DNA of 64,000 bases from Tanytarsus gracilentus. Its lineage: Eukaryota > Arthropoda > Insecta > Diptera > Chironomidae. The first letter of the stretch is position 1. Every line of letters begins with the position of its first letter. Positions 24,436-37,034 of this stretch are shown here, piece by piece. Position numbers and translations under genes: made by a program. The notes beneath the pieces were generated by a model that was not told the DNA's origin, made no database searches, and saw only the letters and a program-made list of their open reading frames with translations. The stretch covers positions 2,232,001 to 2,296,000 of the forward strand of contig JAXRKN010000040.1 in assembly GCA_038502055.1 (NCBI GenBank), read 5' to 3'.

Positions 24436-24603
24436 TTAGAGATCCTGAATTCATCGGTGACGACTTTTGACCAAAATTTCTGAAGGAAAAAATATCTTTT
24501 TCATATAAATTATTAAATTAAAAGTTAAGTATGTGTAGAAATTTTTCTTTAAAGAAAAATGTGTCAACCACCGGTGATCACCGTAAGGATCCCTACTAAG
24601 TCA
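24436..24603. repeat. Short inverted-repeat element (MITE-like)
   Basis: TTAGAGATCCTGAATTCATCG at the left is mirrored by CACCGTAAGGATCCCTACTAA at the right (shared core TAG.GATCCT), and ACTTTTGACC by GTGTCAACCACC further in. It is about 170 bases with no coding capacity. The match is imperfect, so this is a tentative call. Confidence 0.4.
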
Positions 24604-24679
24604 TTAAAAACTGATTTTAGTTTAAAATTATTTGTATTTCTGGTTGCAGAGTTTTTTCAACCAAAATTATGATCGTAAA

Positions 24680-25258
24680 CATTTTTAGTCATCTTGTAGG
24701 GGATTCACTCTGTAATGTAAAAACTATCGTGTTCATTTGACATTCTGAACTGATTCTTGGTGGTCATGTCCATCACCAAATTGCTTTAAACAGAAGATCA
24801 CGATGAAGTTGCTGTTTTGTGTGAAGAAATGCAGAATTTAGAATCAGATTTCGAATTTGTCATGCAATACTCGATGCGATGGTCTTCTCATTACATTCGA
24901 TGGAATCGCATGTGTTTACATTAAAAAATCACAGCATGATTCTCGTCAGCAAGAAATCGATTGCTGGTGAAATTTTTCTGGTTTCAAATTGCTAAAAACA
25001 TACAGAAAAAAATTATTTTCTTCTCATTTTGTGTGGTCCATCGTCAAATTTCCATTTCCAACACTCAAAGTGATTTTTCTATTTTGAACCACTCTTAAAA
25101 TCGAATGAAACATTTAAAGAGAAATTAAAAATTTTATTTTCTTATCAAATCCACTTGAAATGAAATTTTCTTTAATGACGCAATGAAAATTTGTAAATGA
25201 AAACATTCAGGGATTGTGGAGAGAGTTCTTTGAATTTTTTTTGCCACCCACCGAAAAC
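24680..25258 (+). repeat. Left arm of a 560-580 base inverted pair
   Basis: By eye this segment is about 85-90% identical to the reverse complement of 57783-58340. Shared blocks include TTTAGTCATCTTGTAG, GACATTCTGA, TTGGTGGTCATGTCCATCAC, AAACAGAAGATCA, GCATGCAATACTCGATGCGAT-type sequence, and CATTCAGGGATTGTGGAGAG. It has no coding frame of note. It is either two insertions of one mobile element in opposite directions or the outer part of a large inverted duplication around the Doc genes. Confidence 0.85.
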
Positions 25259-28200
25259 AGAAATGTGTTGATGAGTATTTTAACCAGAATGACACAAAAC
25301 AAAAATTCTCAATGAAATGTTTGCAAAAAAAATGAGAAAGTTGAAACATAAGAAGGGATGCAACTTTTAACAGACTCAGTTACTGAAAGAAAATGCACAA
25401 AAAATTCTCGTTAAATGCGTCTGGAGACAGAAAACAAAAAAATCTTCGTTTTAGCGAAAATAAATTGTTAAACAGATAAAGTGATGATAACAGCTCACCA
25501 GACTTGTGGAATGTGTCTTCGCAAAGTGCACATAAAAATACAGCATGGTAATAACAAAGTCGATCATAAATGCCGATGAAGTATCTATGGAGGGTTCTTG
25601 AAAAATTACTTTTACAATCGGAAGTTCTTTAAAAGAAAGAAAAGAGACAGCAAAAAATCATTGAAGGCAAAGCAGAGAACAATAAAGCAAATGAAAAAGT
25701 GTTTGGAAGGAATTTTTTGTTCGCAGGTAATTGCATGAGTGTACATTGGCCGGATGAGAAGACGATTTTTAGCTTCAAAGTGATTCACAATCTCTTTACA
25801 CACATAGAGTAGAGTAAAAAATGATAATTATCGACGGGTGTCGGTTGGACATGAAAAAGGGAGTCTAGAGTGATGTGTTATTAAAGTGAAAATGGGTATT
25901 TTTTAAGCCTAAAAGGTCCATTGATGAGATAAAACAAATATTTGAAGATGAAAATGATTGCACAGCATATTCCTGATGGATGCATTATGCACATCCTTTT
26001 AGGAGTTTAGGATGGCTTTAATGATATGGTGTCATGGACTCTCACAAATTAACAAGCGACTAACAGGATATCAAAGGGGATGTTCCGATGTGCTTAAAAA
26101 ATTAAATTTAATTATTTAAATTTTTTTGTATCATTTTTAAAATTCTAAAATATTTTAAATTAACAATTTCATAAAATGATGGATCAGGCATAAAACTCTG
26201 TTAAAGCTGCACTTTTCCCATGAAAATTTTTATTGATTGATATGCAAAAAATTAAACTGAAAATTCCATCATCTCGACACATTAAAAATGTGCATAAAAA
26301 CCTGCAAAACCGATCAGCGAGCGGCTTCTTTATAATTTATTGAATTGAAATAAACGATATCGTTTTAATGGGTGGTCAAACGTTATTTAAAGATGACAAA
26401 ATAACATGATAATAATATTACGTGGAGAGTCTTAAAAAAGTGCAACAACAGTGGAGGTAAAAGGCGAGTAAGAAGAGGAAATGAATGGTAAGGCTAAATG
26501 AATCTGGCGAGAGCGCGCATTAAAATAATCGTTGGCGAGATGAAAACGGAAAATAAAGAGCAACGTTGGAGTTGACTGCATCCTCTGCATAACGTAGCCG
26601 AAAATGCCCTGATAAAATTTCCATTCTTGACCACGATCGCGGGAGAGAGAGAAATTTACATAAAATCAGCATTTTAAATCGCAAAATTGCATCGAGAATT
26701 GCTGTCATAAAATTCTCAACTTATCGAAACTCACACAAATCCCGTGATATTTTATTATGAAATGCTTATCGCATATTTATTATTGATTTTTACGATTGCA
26801 AACAGTTTAGAAGGAAAAAAGTATTTTATTAAATTGAAAGTTGTTTTTCACGTTAATTGCCTTGCAATTCGCCAAAATCAACAGTCGTAGAATGGCAATT
26901 TTTAATTTCACGCATTGTTCTAATTTAATGATATTGTTGTATAATTTTTTATTTCTATGTACGGAGAGCCGATTTTAATTGTAATGCTTACTGCTTAGTG
27001 AATAGCTGCGACTTAATGACTTCGATATTCGTTCAGATCGAGATAAGCTTCACGTTTAATTGATTCAAGCCGAGAGAGCTGTTACATATTTTCGCAGCAG
27101 CTACTGGAGGTTATAGAAAATAAAAAGTTGCTGAAATTCGCGTAATTAAATTTTTATTAACTCCGGAGGGAGTAAAAATCATTCTTGAGAATTTCAACGC
27201 TTTCATGTGAATTTTGCACTCGGTTGAATGTGATAAGGGCCTATAATGACCTTTTAAATGGAACTAATTATCCATATTCACGCTTCATTTATGATTAGAG
27301 AACACGTAGGAATTTCTTGAATAATTTCATTAGAATGTTAAGTGATTCTAAAGTGGCCTCCGCAGGTAAAACCGTAAAAAATTTATATCCTACTCACCAC
27401 GACGAGTACTTTTATCATTTTAAAAACAAATTTGTGTGTCAGGAAGTTTATGCATTAATTTTTTTTCAAGGTTGACACATAAAAATAGGCAGCAGTAGCA
27501 AAGCACACAACAATAGCGAAGGAAGATACTTTCATGACAAATCATGGAGAAAATTTAAAGCCTGATGACAACGACACCATAGGACGACACTCCTAATCTA
27601 ATATTTTGTCCTTTGAATTTCTCTCGCTTTGTGTCTGTGACAAAAACAAAATCAAAAGATGGATTTAAGCTATTCATGAGTGTGTATTGTCGGCATTCAT
27701 TCGAAATCTAGCATGGTGCTTACCGTAATTGCATATTGAGCTCAACACGAGAGATCACTTTGTCGGCATCTTATGTGCGCTTGAGGTGTGTACACATTCA
27801 ATTAAAAAAATTTCATCTTCGACAAATAAAGGACAATCCGCATTTAAATATGAGTGAAGGTTAGTTTTTTGAGATTTCATTGAAATTTTAATTCATTTCA
27901 AGGTTATATTATTTAAATTTTAAATCATTCATGCACTTGATAAATTTTCCCCCTCTCTCTCTCGCATATTTTTTCATATCATATCAGAAACTTGTTTGAC
28001 TCAACTCACGCTGACTTCAAAGGAGCAAACATGAACAAAATCGTTAGTTTGCTTCTGGCAATCTTCAACGCTTACCACATTTCTGTTTTCTTCGTCCAAT
28101 TTCCTTACAGTTAGACATCTCGCTCGATTGGCTTCTGTAGATGTCGATATTACTTCTCTTTACAATATGTAACATTATCAGTCGGATCACATCGCAACAC

Positions 28201-31200
28201 TCGGAGGATCCCGAATGGCGGCTATGGCGGGCAGAATGAAAAGAGACGTAGAGTGAAAAATTGATCGAGCAAAAGAAACATCATGTTATTGATTTCGTGT
28301 CCTTTATAGATCGGATAAATTTTGAGGCAGATAAAGGTTGCACGCAAGACAGCGGAGATTAATTTATTTATCCAACATAGTTTTTTTTCTGCACTAACTA
28401 CGGTCTGGACATGTTTTATGGACTCTAAAAAAATCTTAGAAGAGTAATGAAATGAAATTAATTACCAAAAACGGTTTCTCAACCATTTCACGGGGTGATC
28501 GAGAACCACATGATTTTTCGGTGGCGCCAACGAATTTAGTTCTTTTACTCTTTTTTTTTCGCTTCTCTCTATCTACGTACAGGTCACTCGAGGGTATTTT
28601 ATTCTCTTCTAGAACATGAAATAAATCTAATTTATAACCGAAGGTGGATCGAGTGAAGGCATTTGATTGATTTAGTTGTATCAAGTCGCTGATAACGATC
28701 AATCACTTTTAATTAGATCATTTCATTTGGTCGTTAGAGTTGGTATAAATGTCGGTCGAGTTTTTAATGCGGCATCGAATCAAACAGAAGCCGTAGAGAA
28801 ACATTAAAATGTTGTATGTATACATAATTGCGATACAATGGAGATTAAAGCCATTTGAATTGAAATTTCCTTTACCACTCTGTTAGCTGTTGGCTGCTGT
28901 TTCTCGTTCTTTATATTATTCTTTTTCAATTATAAACACTCTCAACAAATATCTCGTTTTGTCACCATACAATGCCATCAAGTGGGTTTATAATATGCGA
29001 TCATGTCGGCATTTTTCCTTTTGATGCCACTCTCTGTTTGTGTGTCACACAACACTCACTCTAAGGATAAAGAAAAGGAATAGAAATCCACTCAATGGAG
29101 ACATATATTGCTTTTGTATGTGCGACTGAGTCAAAAATTTTCTTTGATGAGATAAAAAATTCCCATGGACAGAGATCAAAGAAAACAAATTTAAAGATTC
29201 TTATCTCGATCCTGTGACCAAATTGGATCGTATCAATTCAAAAAAAGGGAAAATTTTATGATGTGAAATTTGATCTTATGGCGCCCGTTTTAGTTTTCGG
29301 TGGCAATCAGAGAAAAAGACAAAAATCGAAAACATTCCAAATTGGCCGCGTCACGCCCTGACGACTCATATATATAGACCTAAAACACATGGGAGGATAG
29401 CATGACATAAATGACAATAACGATGATGTTTTACAACAAACACATAAAGCGCATGAAAATTTGTTATAAATTATTTTTCTGAAAAAAAAATCTTTTCTGT
29501 TCTCATCGCATCGTTAAAAAATTAGACTGTCATCAGATTCTAAATTATTTAATTCACGGAATTTTCTTAAACCTTTTTTTCGGAGAAATTTGACAGCAAA
29601 AATGCATCAAGTTGTCAGAGCAATTCTCACTCGCTATATCTCCGGGCGCCAATCTGCAACTCATTAATGTCATTGATATTCCATTAAGAAAACATGCAGA
29701 AGTCGCTATGTGCTTAAGCATTTCGCAAGAAGTTCACAATTTTTATAAATTTTATGTCGCTGCCGCATGTTTTGGATTTTATAAAGAGAGCGAAAGAATT
29801 TCTTTCTCATTATGCCGACAAATCGCACAAGATTTTCGTGATTTATGATCAGTTTAAGAGTGAGTTATGAAACTGTTTATGCTCATTTTACTCCAACAGT
29901 CTTTTTTTGAGTTTATTATGCAAAATACGATTGTGAAGCGTGGCTTACATTTTTATTATGACTTCTTCAAAATTCTCTTAAAAGGGACGCAAATTTTCAA
30001 AATATTACAAGTCAATTAAATTAATTGGAGCTTGATTTATTGCTCACTTTACAAATGTCCATTTTCAATTGCAATAAGTGAGATTTATTATTTTTTCCTT
30101 TACAATAAATCATCTAAAATTAAATGTTCGAAACTTTTCCATTCTCAATTTTTTAACTAATTATGAAACCCAATTTTTCGAATTGCTAATAAAATTTTAC
30201 AATTGTTTACGGTTAAAGCATAAAAATTGCCACATTTACCTAAATTTTTCAGAATCATAAAACTGTAAAATAATTACGATGCTCCCTAATTATATGTCGG
30301 GACTTGACTCAACTAGCGCAAGTGCATCAGTCAAAATACTCCACAAAAAGAACCTCTCATGTTCCACTTTTTAATTATGCATTTTTATGGCGACATAAAA
30401 GTGTTTACGACTTATTTTCCTTAAAGTTGAGAGGATCATTTAAGGATTAAGGGGTTTGAGAGATGATCACACAGTGTGAGAGAAATTTTTATGGCTAAAG
30501 TATGTGAAAATCCTTTCAAATTTGTTCTTGTCGCGACAAGTTCTTAAGTGGAGAATTTGTCTGGTGAAATGTGTCTGAAGGTATTTTTTTCTGTTCCTTT
30601 ACATAATGCCGAAAGTGGAAGCATAATTCAAAGTGACACAATGCACCCTTTTCACCGTTAATTCGTCGCTTTCAACGCGAGTTTCTTTTGATTTTCCAGC
30701 TCAATGAATTTTTATGTGCATTTTACATGTTTCGCGATAGTTGCGGAGGAAATTTCAGCAATATCGACTTACTCGTTGAAGAATTTTTTTTCATTCAAAC
30801 ACTCACCGACATATTTTTAAATGAAAGTTGTTCTATTTTCGCTCAATCAATAAATTGGTTTAAATCGCTTTTATGTTTCTTAAGTGAACATCTTAAGAGG
30901 AAAATTCTTTCATTTCGCCATTTTTGAACTAAAGTTTTCCACTTTGAAAGCGAAAAGAGAAAAAGAGAGTAAAGGCGTGACTCTCTCACATTGATGCATT
31001 TAATTTAATTAAATTCAATACTCTTCAACTGACCAATGATGTTATGTTGAAAAGAAAAGAAAAAATATGCAGAGAGAATTTCATGGAACCTGTTTTGCGC
31101 GAGATGATCATGATACTTTACTTCTCACCACTTGACTCAAGTTAACTTCAGGATACTTTTAATTAATTGCAACCTATTTTTATTGGTTTTTAAATCCTAG

Positions 31201-34200
31201 TTAAAAAAATTACAATTTATCAAATCATAGAAGAGTAAGGAAATATTTAAATTTAAGCCACCAGACACCCCAAGTTGCGACCAGCAGGGAGCTGAGTATT
31301 TTGCAATTCCTTTTTCTAATTGACTCAAAATGCGCATTTACTCTTCAAAATATCATTAACGACGGTAAAACATATAGTTCAAACTGTTTTGCAATTTTTT
31401 TTCCTTCTCTCTTTGGCTCTTTTTATGAATGAACTATAAATGTTGAAAATGAAATTGATTAATGATAGTTCAGTGATATTTTTCAGGTAAATCTCTTCTT
31501 TTCAAAGTACCGGATGTATAAATAATTAGTTAAAAATTCCATTCATAAAAAATAGTCTATTTTTGCAATTCTTAAACTATCAGATGATGTACGCCCGGGA
31601 GCCACAACAATGTGCGTTGTTGCATAACTTTTAACACACTTCACTTTTTTTGTTGAGTATTTATAGAAGCAAATAGCACCAGCCAAACTTGGTTTATTTT
31701 ATCATTTTCCATTTTTTTGTTGTTATTCATGGCAACGCAAATAAGAAATCGAGCGTACATAATAAACTTAAAAATTCTTTTTTGTGTTTTCGTGTGAAAA
31801 TTCACACTTTCGTATGATGGTCGACGATGGTGAATTAAAAAGTGCTTCATGAAAGTCACAGTCCAATAGTCGATTCATTCAACTCATACGTCATGCAAAA
31901 AAAGAAAGAAAATATTTTAACAGTAATTATATGTGAGTCTCGAGTGTGAGAATGAACAACGAGCTATAATTTAAATGTGATTATTTGTTTTATCTGTTTT
32001 TACACTTTCATTACCCATCAACCCATTATCTCATTCCCCAATTCCCTCTTCATGTCTATTTCCTGCGCGCACTATAACGCCAGTTGTGGCAATCACACCA
32101 ATTTATCATTTTTTTGAATCGAAATCAATAATCAAACGAACAAAAAGTAACTAATAAGACGAAGAGAAAGAATTTTATCCCCTTTTTTTGTATCTCTCTC
32201 ATCTCACTAATCACATACATTATCATTGTCTTTCCTTAATAACTTCTTGTTATAGACGATTTTGATCAATTCAAAACCTTTCAGCTTTTCTCGTCTATTA
32301 AATCACCAGGTTGTTTCCAATGAACATATTTCTCATTTTGACGCGATCGTCTATTGTAGCCTCGCTGCACAAATACACACACAAATTTTCATCTTCACAT
32401 GGTAGTGGCATGTCTATTTGTTTTAACAAGATTGAGAGTTAATAATATTTAATGATTTTGAAATGTTTTCTCGTCTTTCTCTCTCCTTAAAGCAACACAA
32501 GAAGAAACAAGTTAAAATTGACGTCGGTGGATGCTGCAAAAAAAGTTTGAAAAATTAAATTTTTTAAAATTAACTTAAAGAAAATTTATAAAATCAAATT
32601 CTTAAAAAAGCAAGGGATAACAGCATTAAAAACACACAAACAAGAGAGTGCTAGCAAAAGAGGTAGAAGAACATTTTTAATGCTCAACGGCGTCAGTCAT
32701 TTTCATCGTGTGTTTTTCTTTCTCACCGATTATTAGATTTTCGGTCGGTGATAAAATTTTATTTATTTGTAATAAGCATGAGGGAGAAAAATCTTTCTTT
32801 TGTTTTTTTGGCCAATAGACGAATGATTTACAAGTGGAGATGGATCCTCACGGGACAAGGCGGGAGGTCTAGTAATAATCATAAAAATATTGACTGAATC
32901 TCGACGCGGCTCGAATTGAATGGTCGAGAGTGAGAGTTGGAAAAATTTTCCCACGCAATGCAAAATGGCAATGATTTTGATTATGATGACCAGTCAGCAT
33001 AGTGTACAGCATTTTTGAAAGCCATTCCAGATACATTTATTAAGACCATAAATGCATCTCTCGATAATTAAATTGCATTCTGATAATTTCACGCAAACCA
33101 CGCCATAAAATTATTTCAATTTAAATTTCATTGCATTCGCTTAATTAGAATGAAAATTTTTCGTCGCCACAATTTTAAAATCAAGCACATAAAAATCAAT
33201 TTCAAATCAATATTTAGTTTAGTTTTGCAAATATAGCGTGCATATAAAAGTAAATGTAATAAAGAATATCTGGAACAAAAGGAAATGGTTAAAAGTGAAG
33301 AACAAGAAGAAAACATTTACTTTTTGAAGCATTCTTTGAGCTTCTTTTCGTATGTTTTGTTTGAAGGAAATATTTCTGTTATAAAATAGGCGCCACTTGT
33401 CATTATTAACGATAGAATGAATTATTGCAATTTTACAATTGACAAAAAGTTTCATTTCAGTCACATTTAAACGTGTTCCATCCTCCTTTCATTTCCCTAT
33501 CCCAGAAATCTGATACTTTTCTAATGAACATTGCTACTTTTTACTGTGTGAACAATAAAACGACAATTTACATGAGAAATAAGCCCATAATTTTTCTGTG
33601 GCGGCAGTGAAAGAGTCAAATTTTCATGTTTATGTTAATCATGTGAATCTCACATCTCGCAGCAATATCTGAACGATCGACAAAGATGATACCTGATAGA
33701 ATGAAGAACGAAAAAAGGCTAATTTGAATAAAAGCAATTAATTATATGAGTCCGGAGAGCTCTCTTTCCTTTCCCAATGTGTTTCATAATCTTAAATTTT
33801 AATTCCAAGAATCACAGCATTTTTTATGATCAACAACATGGTAAGTTATACGTTGAGATGTGAGTAAAAAATAAGAAGACAAGACCGATCATTTCGTGAT
33901 CATGTTTTTTTGAGAGCTCGCATGAGATCCTCTCCACAATTTTGGACAGCACACAAAAAAAAGTGTTGAAAATTACTAAGTTGAATATTGGAAAATTATG
34001 ATTTAGGAAAAGACACGCCATGTGGATGAGAAAAAAAGGGAAAATTAAATTAAGGATATCTGACGCTCTCTCGAAGGTTCATTAATCATTCAACTCAATC
34101 ATCCATTTCACATCAATTTCACAGTCATCGATGCAGCATTTTGAGAACAATATTAATCGATTTGTCAGAGACAATATTTCTGATCGTACTCGCAGGTAGT

Positions 34201-36940
34201 CGTCATCTCTTACATTTTCATTCGTCATACATACGAATGGAAAATCACTTGCTGTGAATTTATGTTCATGTTACACACTCACCTCATGTTGATGTCGCCT
34301 GGCTGCTTTTTTCTTCTTTATTAATACTCGTCTTCAATAAATTATTTTGCCTTTTTAAATATCAATTTTCACATTAACAACTTTTGTAAATAATCGTGAG
34401 CTTCTTAAGAACTGGATATGTATGTGGTGAATGGTTAAGGAGGAGGAAAGAATTATTTTTCTCTCTCTTTTTGAAACCAAGCCTTTGGATATCGCGCACA
34501 CACAAATGGAGCGGCGAGTGGTGCCTTTGAAGTATAATGTGTCAAAGACATGAAACTTGATTATGATTATGAAATATAATATTATATTAAAATTGTGATC
34601 GAGAAGCTGTAAAATGGTTGGACAAGTAGTAAATCCGTCTTATTTATAGTTTTGCGGTATTTAATATAATTGCTACGAATATAAAAAGGAGCGCGAGATG
34701 ATAAGCTCTAAAAGCTATGCAGTGAGCAATATTTGATAACTTACTGCATTAATGGCTGTTGTCGCTGTTTATGCAAAAGCAAATCGTCAACATATTTAAA
34801 TCTTTTTTCTCAAGAAATTCAACTAATTAAGTTGGTCAACGATATCGCCTCCATTCATTAATAATTTCCATAGAAAAACGCGACGTGTATGTGCAAAAAA
34901 AATGTGGCTAGAATAAAACAAGATTTTCAAAAGGAAAAAACAAGATTCTCATTAGATGTTAGGGACGTTATCTCTGATTTTGGTTACTGATGATGCTTGT
35001 GGTCACAGAAATTAATTTTTGAACGCGATTTTCTCCGAAATAAAAAATTAAATTAAAAATAAAATGAAGTTAAAAAAATTTAAGAATTTAAAAATTTAAT
35101 AATTTTTTATAGCGTTAAAAAATATTAAGCGAAAATCGCGCTCAAACCGCTGTACATTTGTTTCGTGTTGTGTTCAATCCATGTTCATGTGAGAAGAAGC
35201 CAAAAATTTGTTAAAACAATAAAACGAGCAACATCCCAAAAAAGAACAGAATTGAATGAAGGGAAAAGAGAGAGAGTCTTTACCGAAGCGGGGAGACATG
35301 GCGCCCGCCTGATGAGAATTTGAATTTTTGTGGTCGAATAGTCGAATATTTTTTAATTCATTTATCTTTTCTCCTCATGCACATACACGGAGTAAAAGAT
35401 TCTTTTAATTTCGCAGGTCGCTTTTTATGGTCGAACATTTTGAGCGTAGAAATTAAAAAAAAAAGTTGAAAAATCTCTTCACGAGTAATCACACGCAATG
35501 CAATGAAGAAAATGTGGCTGGAGCGAGAAAAAGACCTACATGAATATTGCGAATAAATTTGTTGAAAAGTGATGTGAAAATTACACCTTTCTGAATCCTC
35601 TTGAATGCCCATCAACAATGAGCCCAATTTTAAAAGTTTTTTTTCGGGTCTCTCTCAATCTCCTGAAAAACAAACAGTTTGACTTGCCGTAAAATTTCGA
35701 ACTCACTCGTTGTAAAATTTGAAGGAGATGAAAATAACAGTAATTATCCAATATATTATATCATCACATTCTCTCTGCCCTTAGTTTGCTTGCGGGTATA
35801 TAGCTCTTTAGCATTTTTAAAATTGACTTGTCTGGCGCCTAAACTCGCATCATATGGAAGTTAAAAAAGTGAAATTCGCCCAAGGATGAGCTGTGACCAA
35901 CATACTACAAAAAAAAGTCAAGGATGTTTATCAGCTTGCACAATTAGCACGCAAATCAATTTGTCGTAAATTCCTTATGCAAATCTCTCATTCCGCTAGC
36001 GGAGTTCAAATATGACATCGATAATTGAAACTCAACGACTGTGTCGTGCTAATGATCAATACAAAAGGAAGTTGTGAGTTTAAGTAGCGTCAAGTCTCAA
36101 TTTACATGATCACACCTTCAAATTGACTACGACTGCTACTTTAATTCGAAGAATAATTTTTCTGCTTTTGGTTGTAAGAAGAAGACAAGGTGTCAAATTC
36201 CGTCTGTGCCTCGAAAGCTTTCTAATCTGTTTTTTTTCGGTGGATTTTTCTCTGATGATGATGTGAGGGAGATCTTTGTGTAAAAGGAACCAGTTTAAAA
36301 TTTCACACCGAAAATCCATTAGCGTTATGTTGAGTAAATATTCTATTATAAAAGTCTCAGCTACTGCCTTTACCATATATAGAGGAGCGAAAGTGAATAT
36401 ACGAAAAGAATTAGAAGCAATTCGAGATAAAAATGGACGAAGGCAGACACACGGGAGAGCAAACAAAACTTGTTAAATTTTTGTTTGTTCTTATCATCTA
36501 AGTTTTAAGGTGAAAAAGAATATGGCTGGATGTTCATTATGTTTTTTTGAAGAGGAATTTGTCTCTCAAACAACCAGTGAAATTCAAGATAATCGGGATT
36601 GTCGCTTTAATCCCTCTCTGAATTGTTAATTGCTTTTTTACTTGAAGAGGGCTCACTTTAAGTACTCGAAAGACAACTCTTTGGATTATTCTTCAAATTT
36701 TCTTTTGTTTTAATTTTCTATTCTCATTTCAAGTGCTGCACTTGTGTGCATTTCTTTACAATTGAGGATTACTGAAATAAATTTTTTCTAGCAAAAATTA
36801 ACCTCAAAAAATATTTTTTTATAAATTTTAATTTTATTTTCAAAGCACTTAATTTGTGTATAATAAACATCTGATCATCCATATTTTTTTAACTGAGTAC
36901 ATAACGATAAGTAATTTAATATATTTTTAAAAAAATCGTC
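25259..36940. other. 11.7 kb non-coding flank 3' of Doc copy 1
   Basis: I find no supportable gene. Open frames such as 28436-28702 (minus), 29612-29848 (plus), 30688-30927 (plus) and 36110-36466 (minus) lack domains and splice partners. The stretch contains GGCGCC at about 28527, 29280, 29642, 33391, 35304 and 35836, many GAGAG/CTCTC tracts, and TGATCATG-like palindromes. Such a gene-poor flank is typical of developmental regulator loci, so enhancers and insulators of the Doc genes are the most likely content. Confidence 0.55.
33371..33425 (-). promoter_or_regulatory. Conserved non-coding element, left copy
   Basis: The reverse complement begins AATAATTCATTCTATCGTTA and continues to a core GACAAGTGGCGCCT, then TTTTAT. 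It matches 47037-47090 at about 80% over about 53 bases, with the 14-base core perfect. The partner lies in intron 2 of Doc copy 2, in opposite orientation. A duplicated regulatory site is the best guess. The core resembles part of a CTCF site. Confidence 0.55.
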
Positions 36941-37034
36941 AGTCGTGGAAGAAATAAATTTCTTACATTCTTTCTCTCTATAATGTGTACATTTATACAG
37001 TGCTCGTATAACTTACAAGCCTTCACTAATTAAT

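Noticed and set aside
29612..29848. A 78-codon plus-strand frame that looks mildly protein-like
   Set aside because: It begins at a TTG, not an ATG, and has no homologue I recognise and no splice context. Considered as a decayed third T-box gene and rejected because no T-box motif is present.
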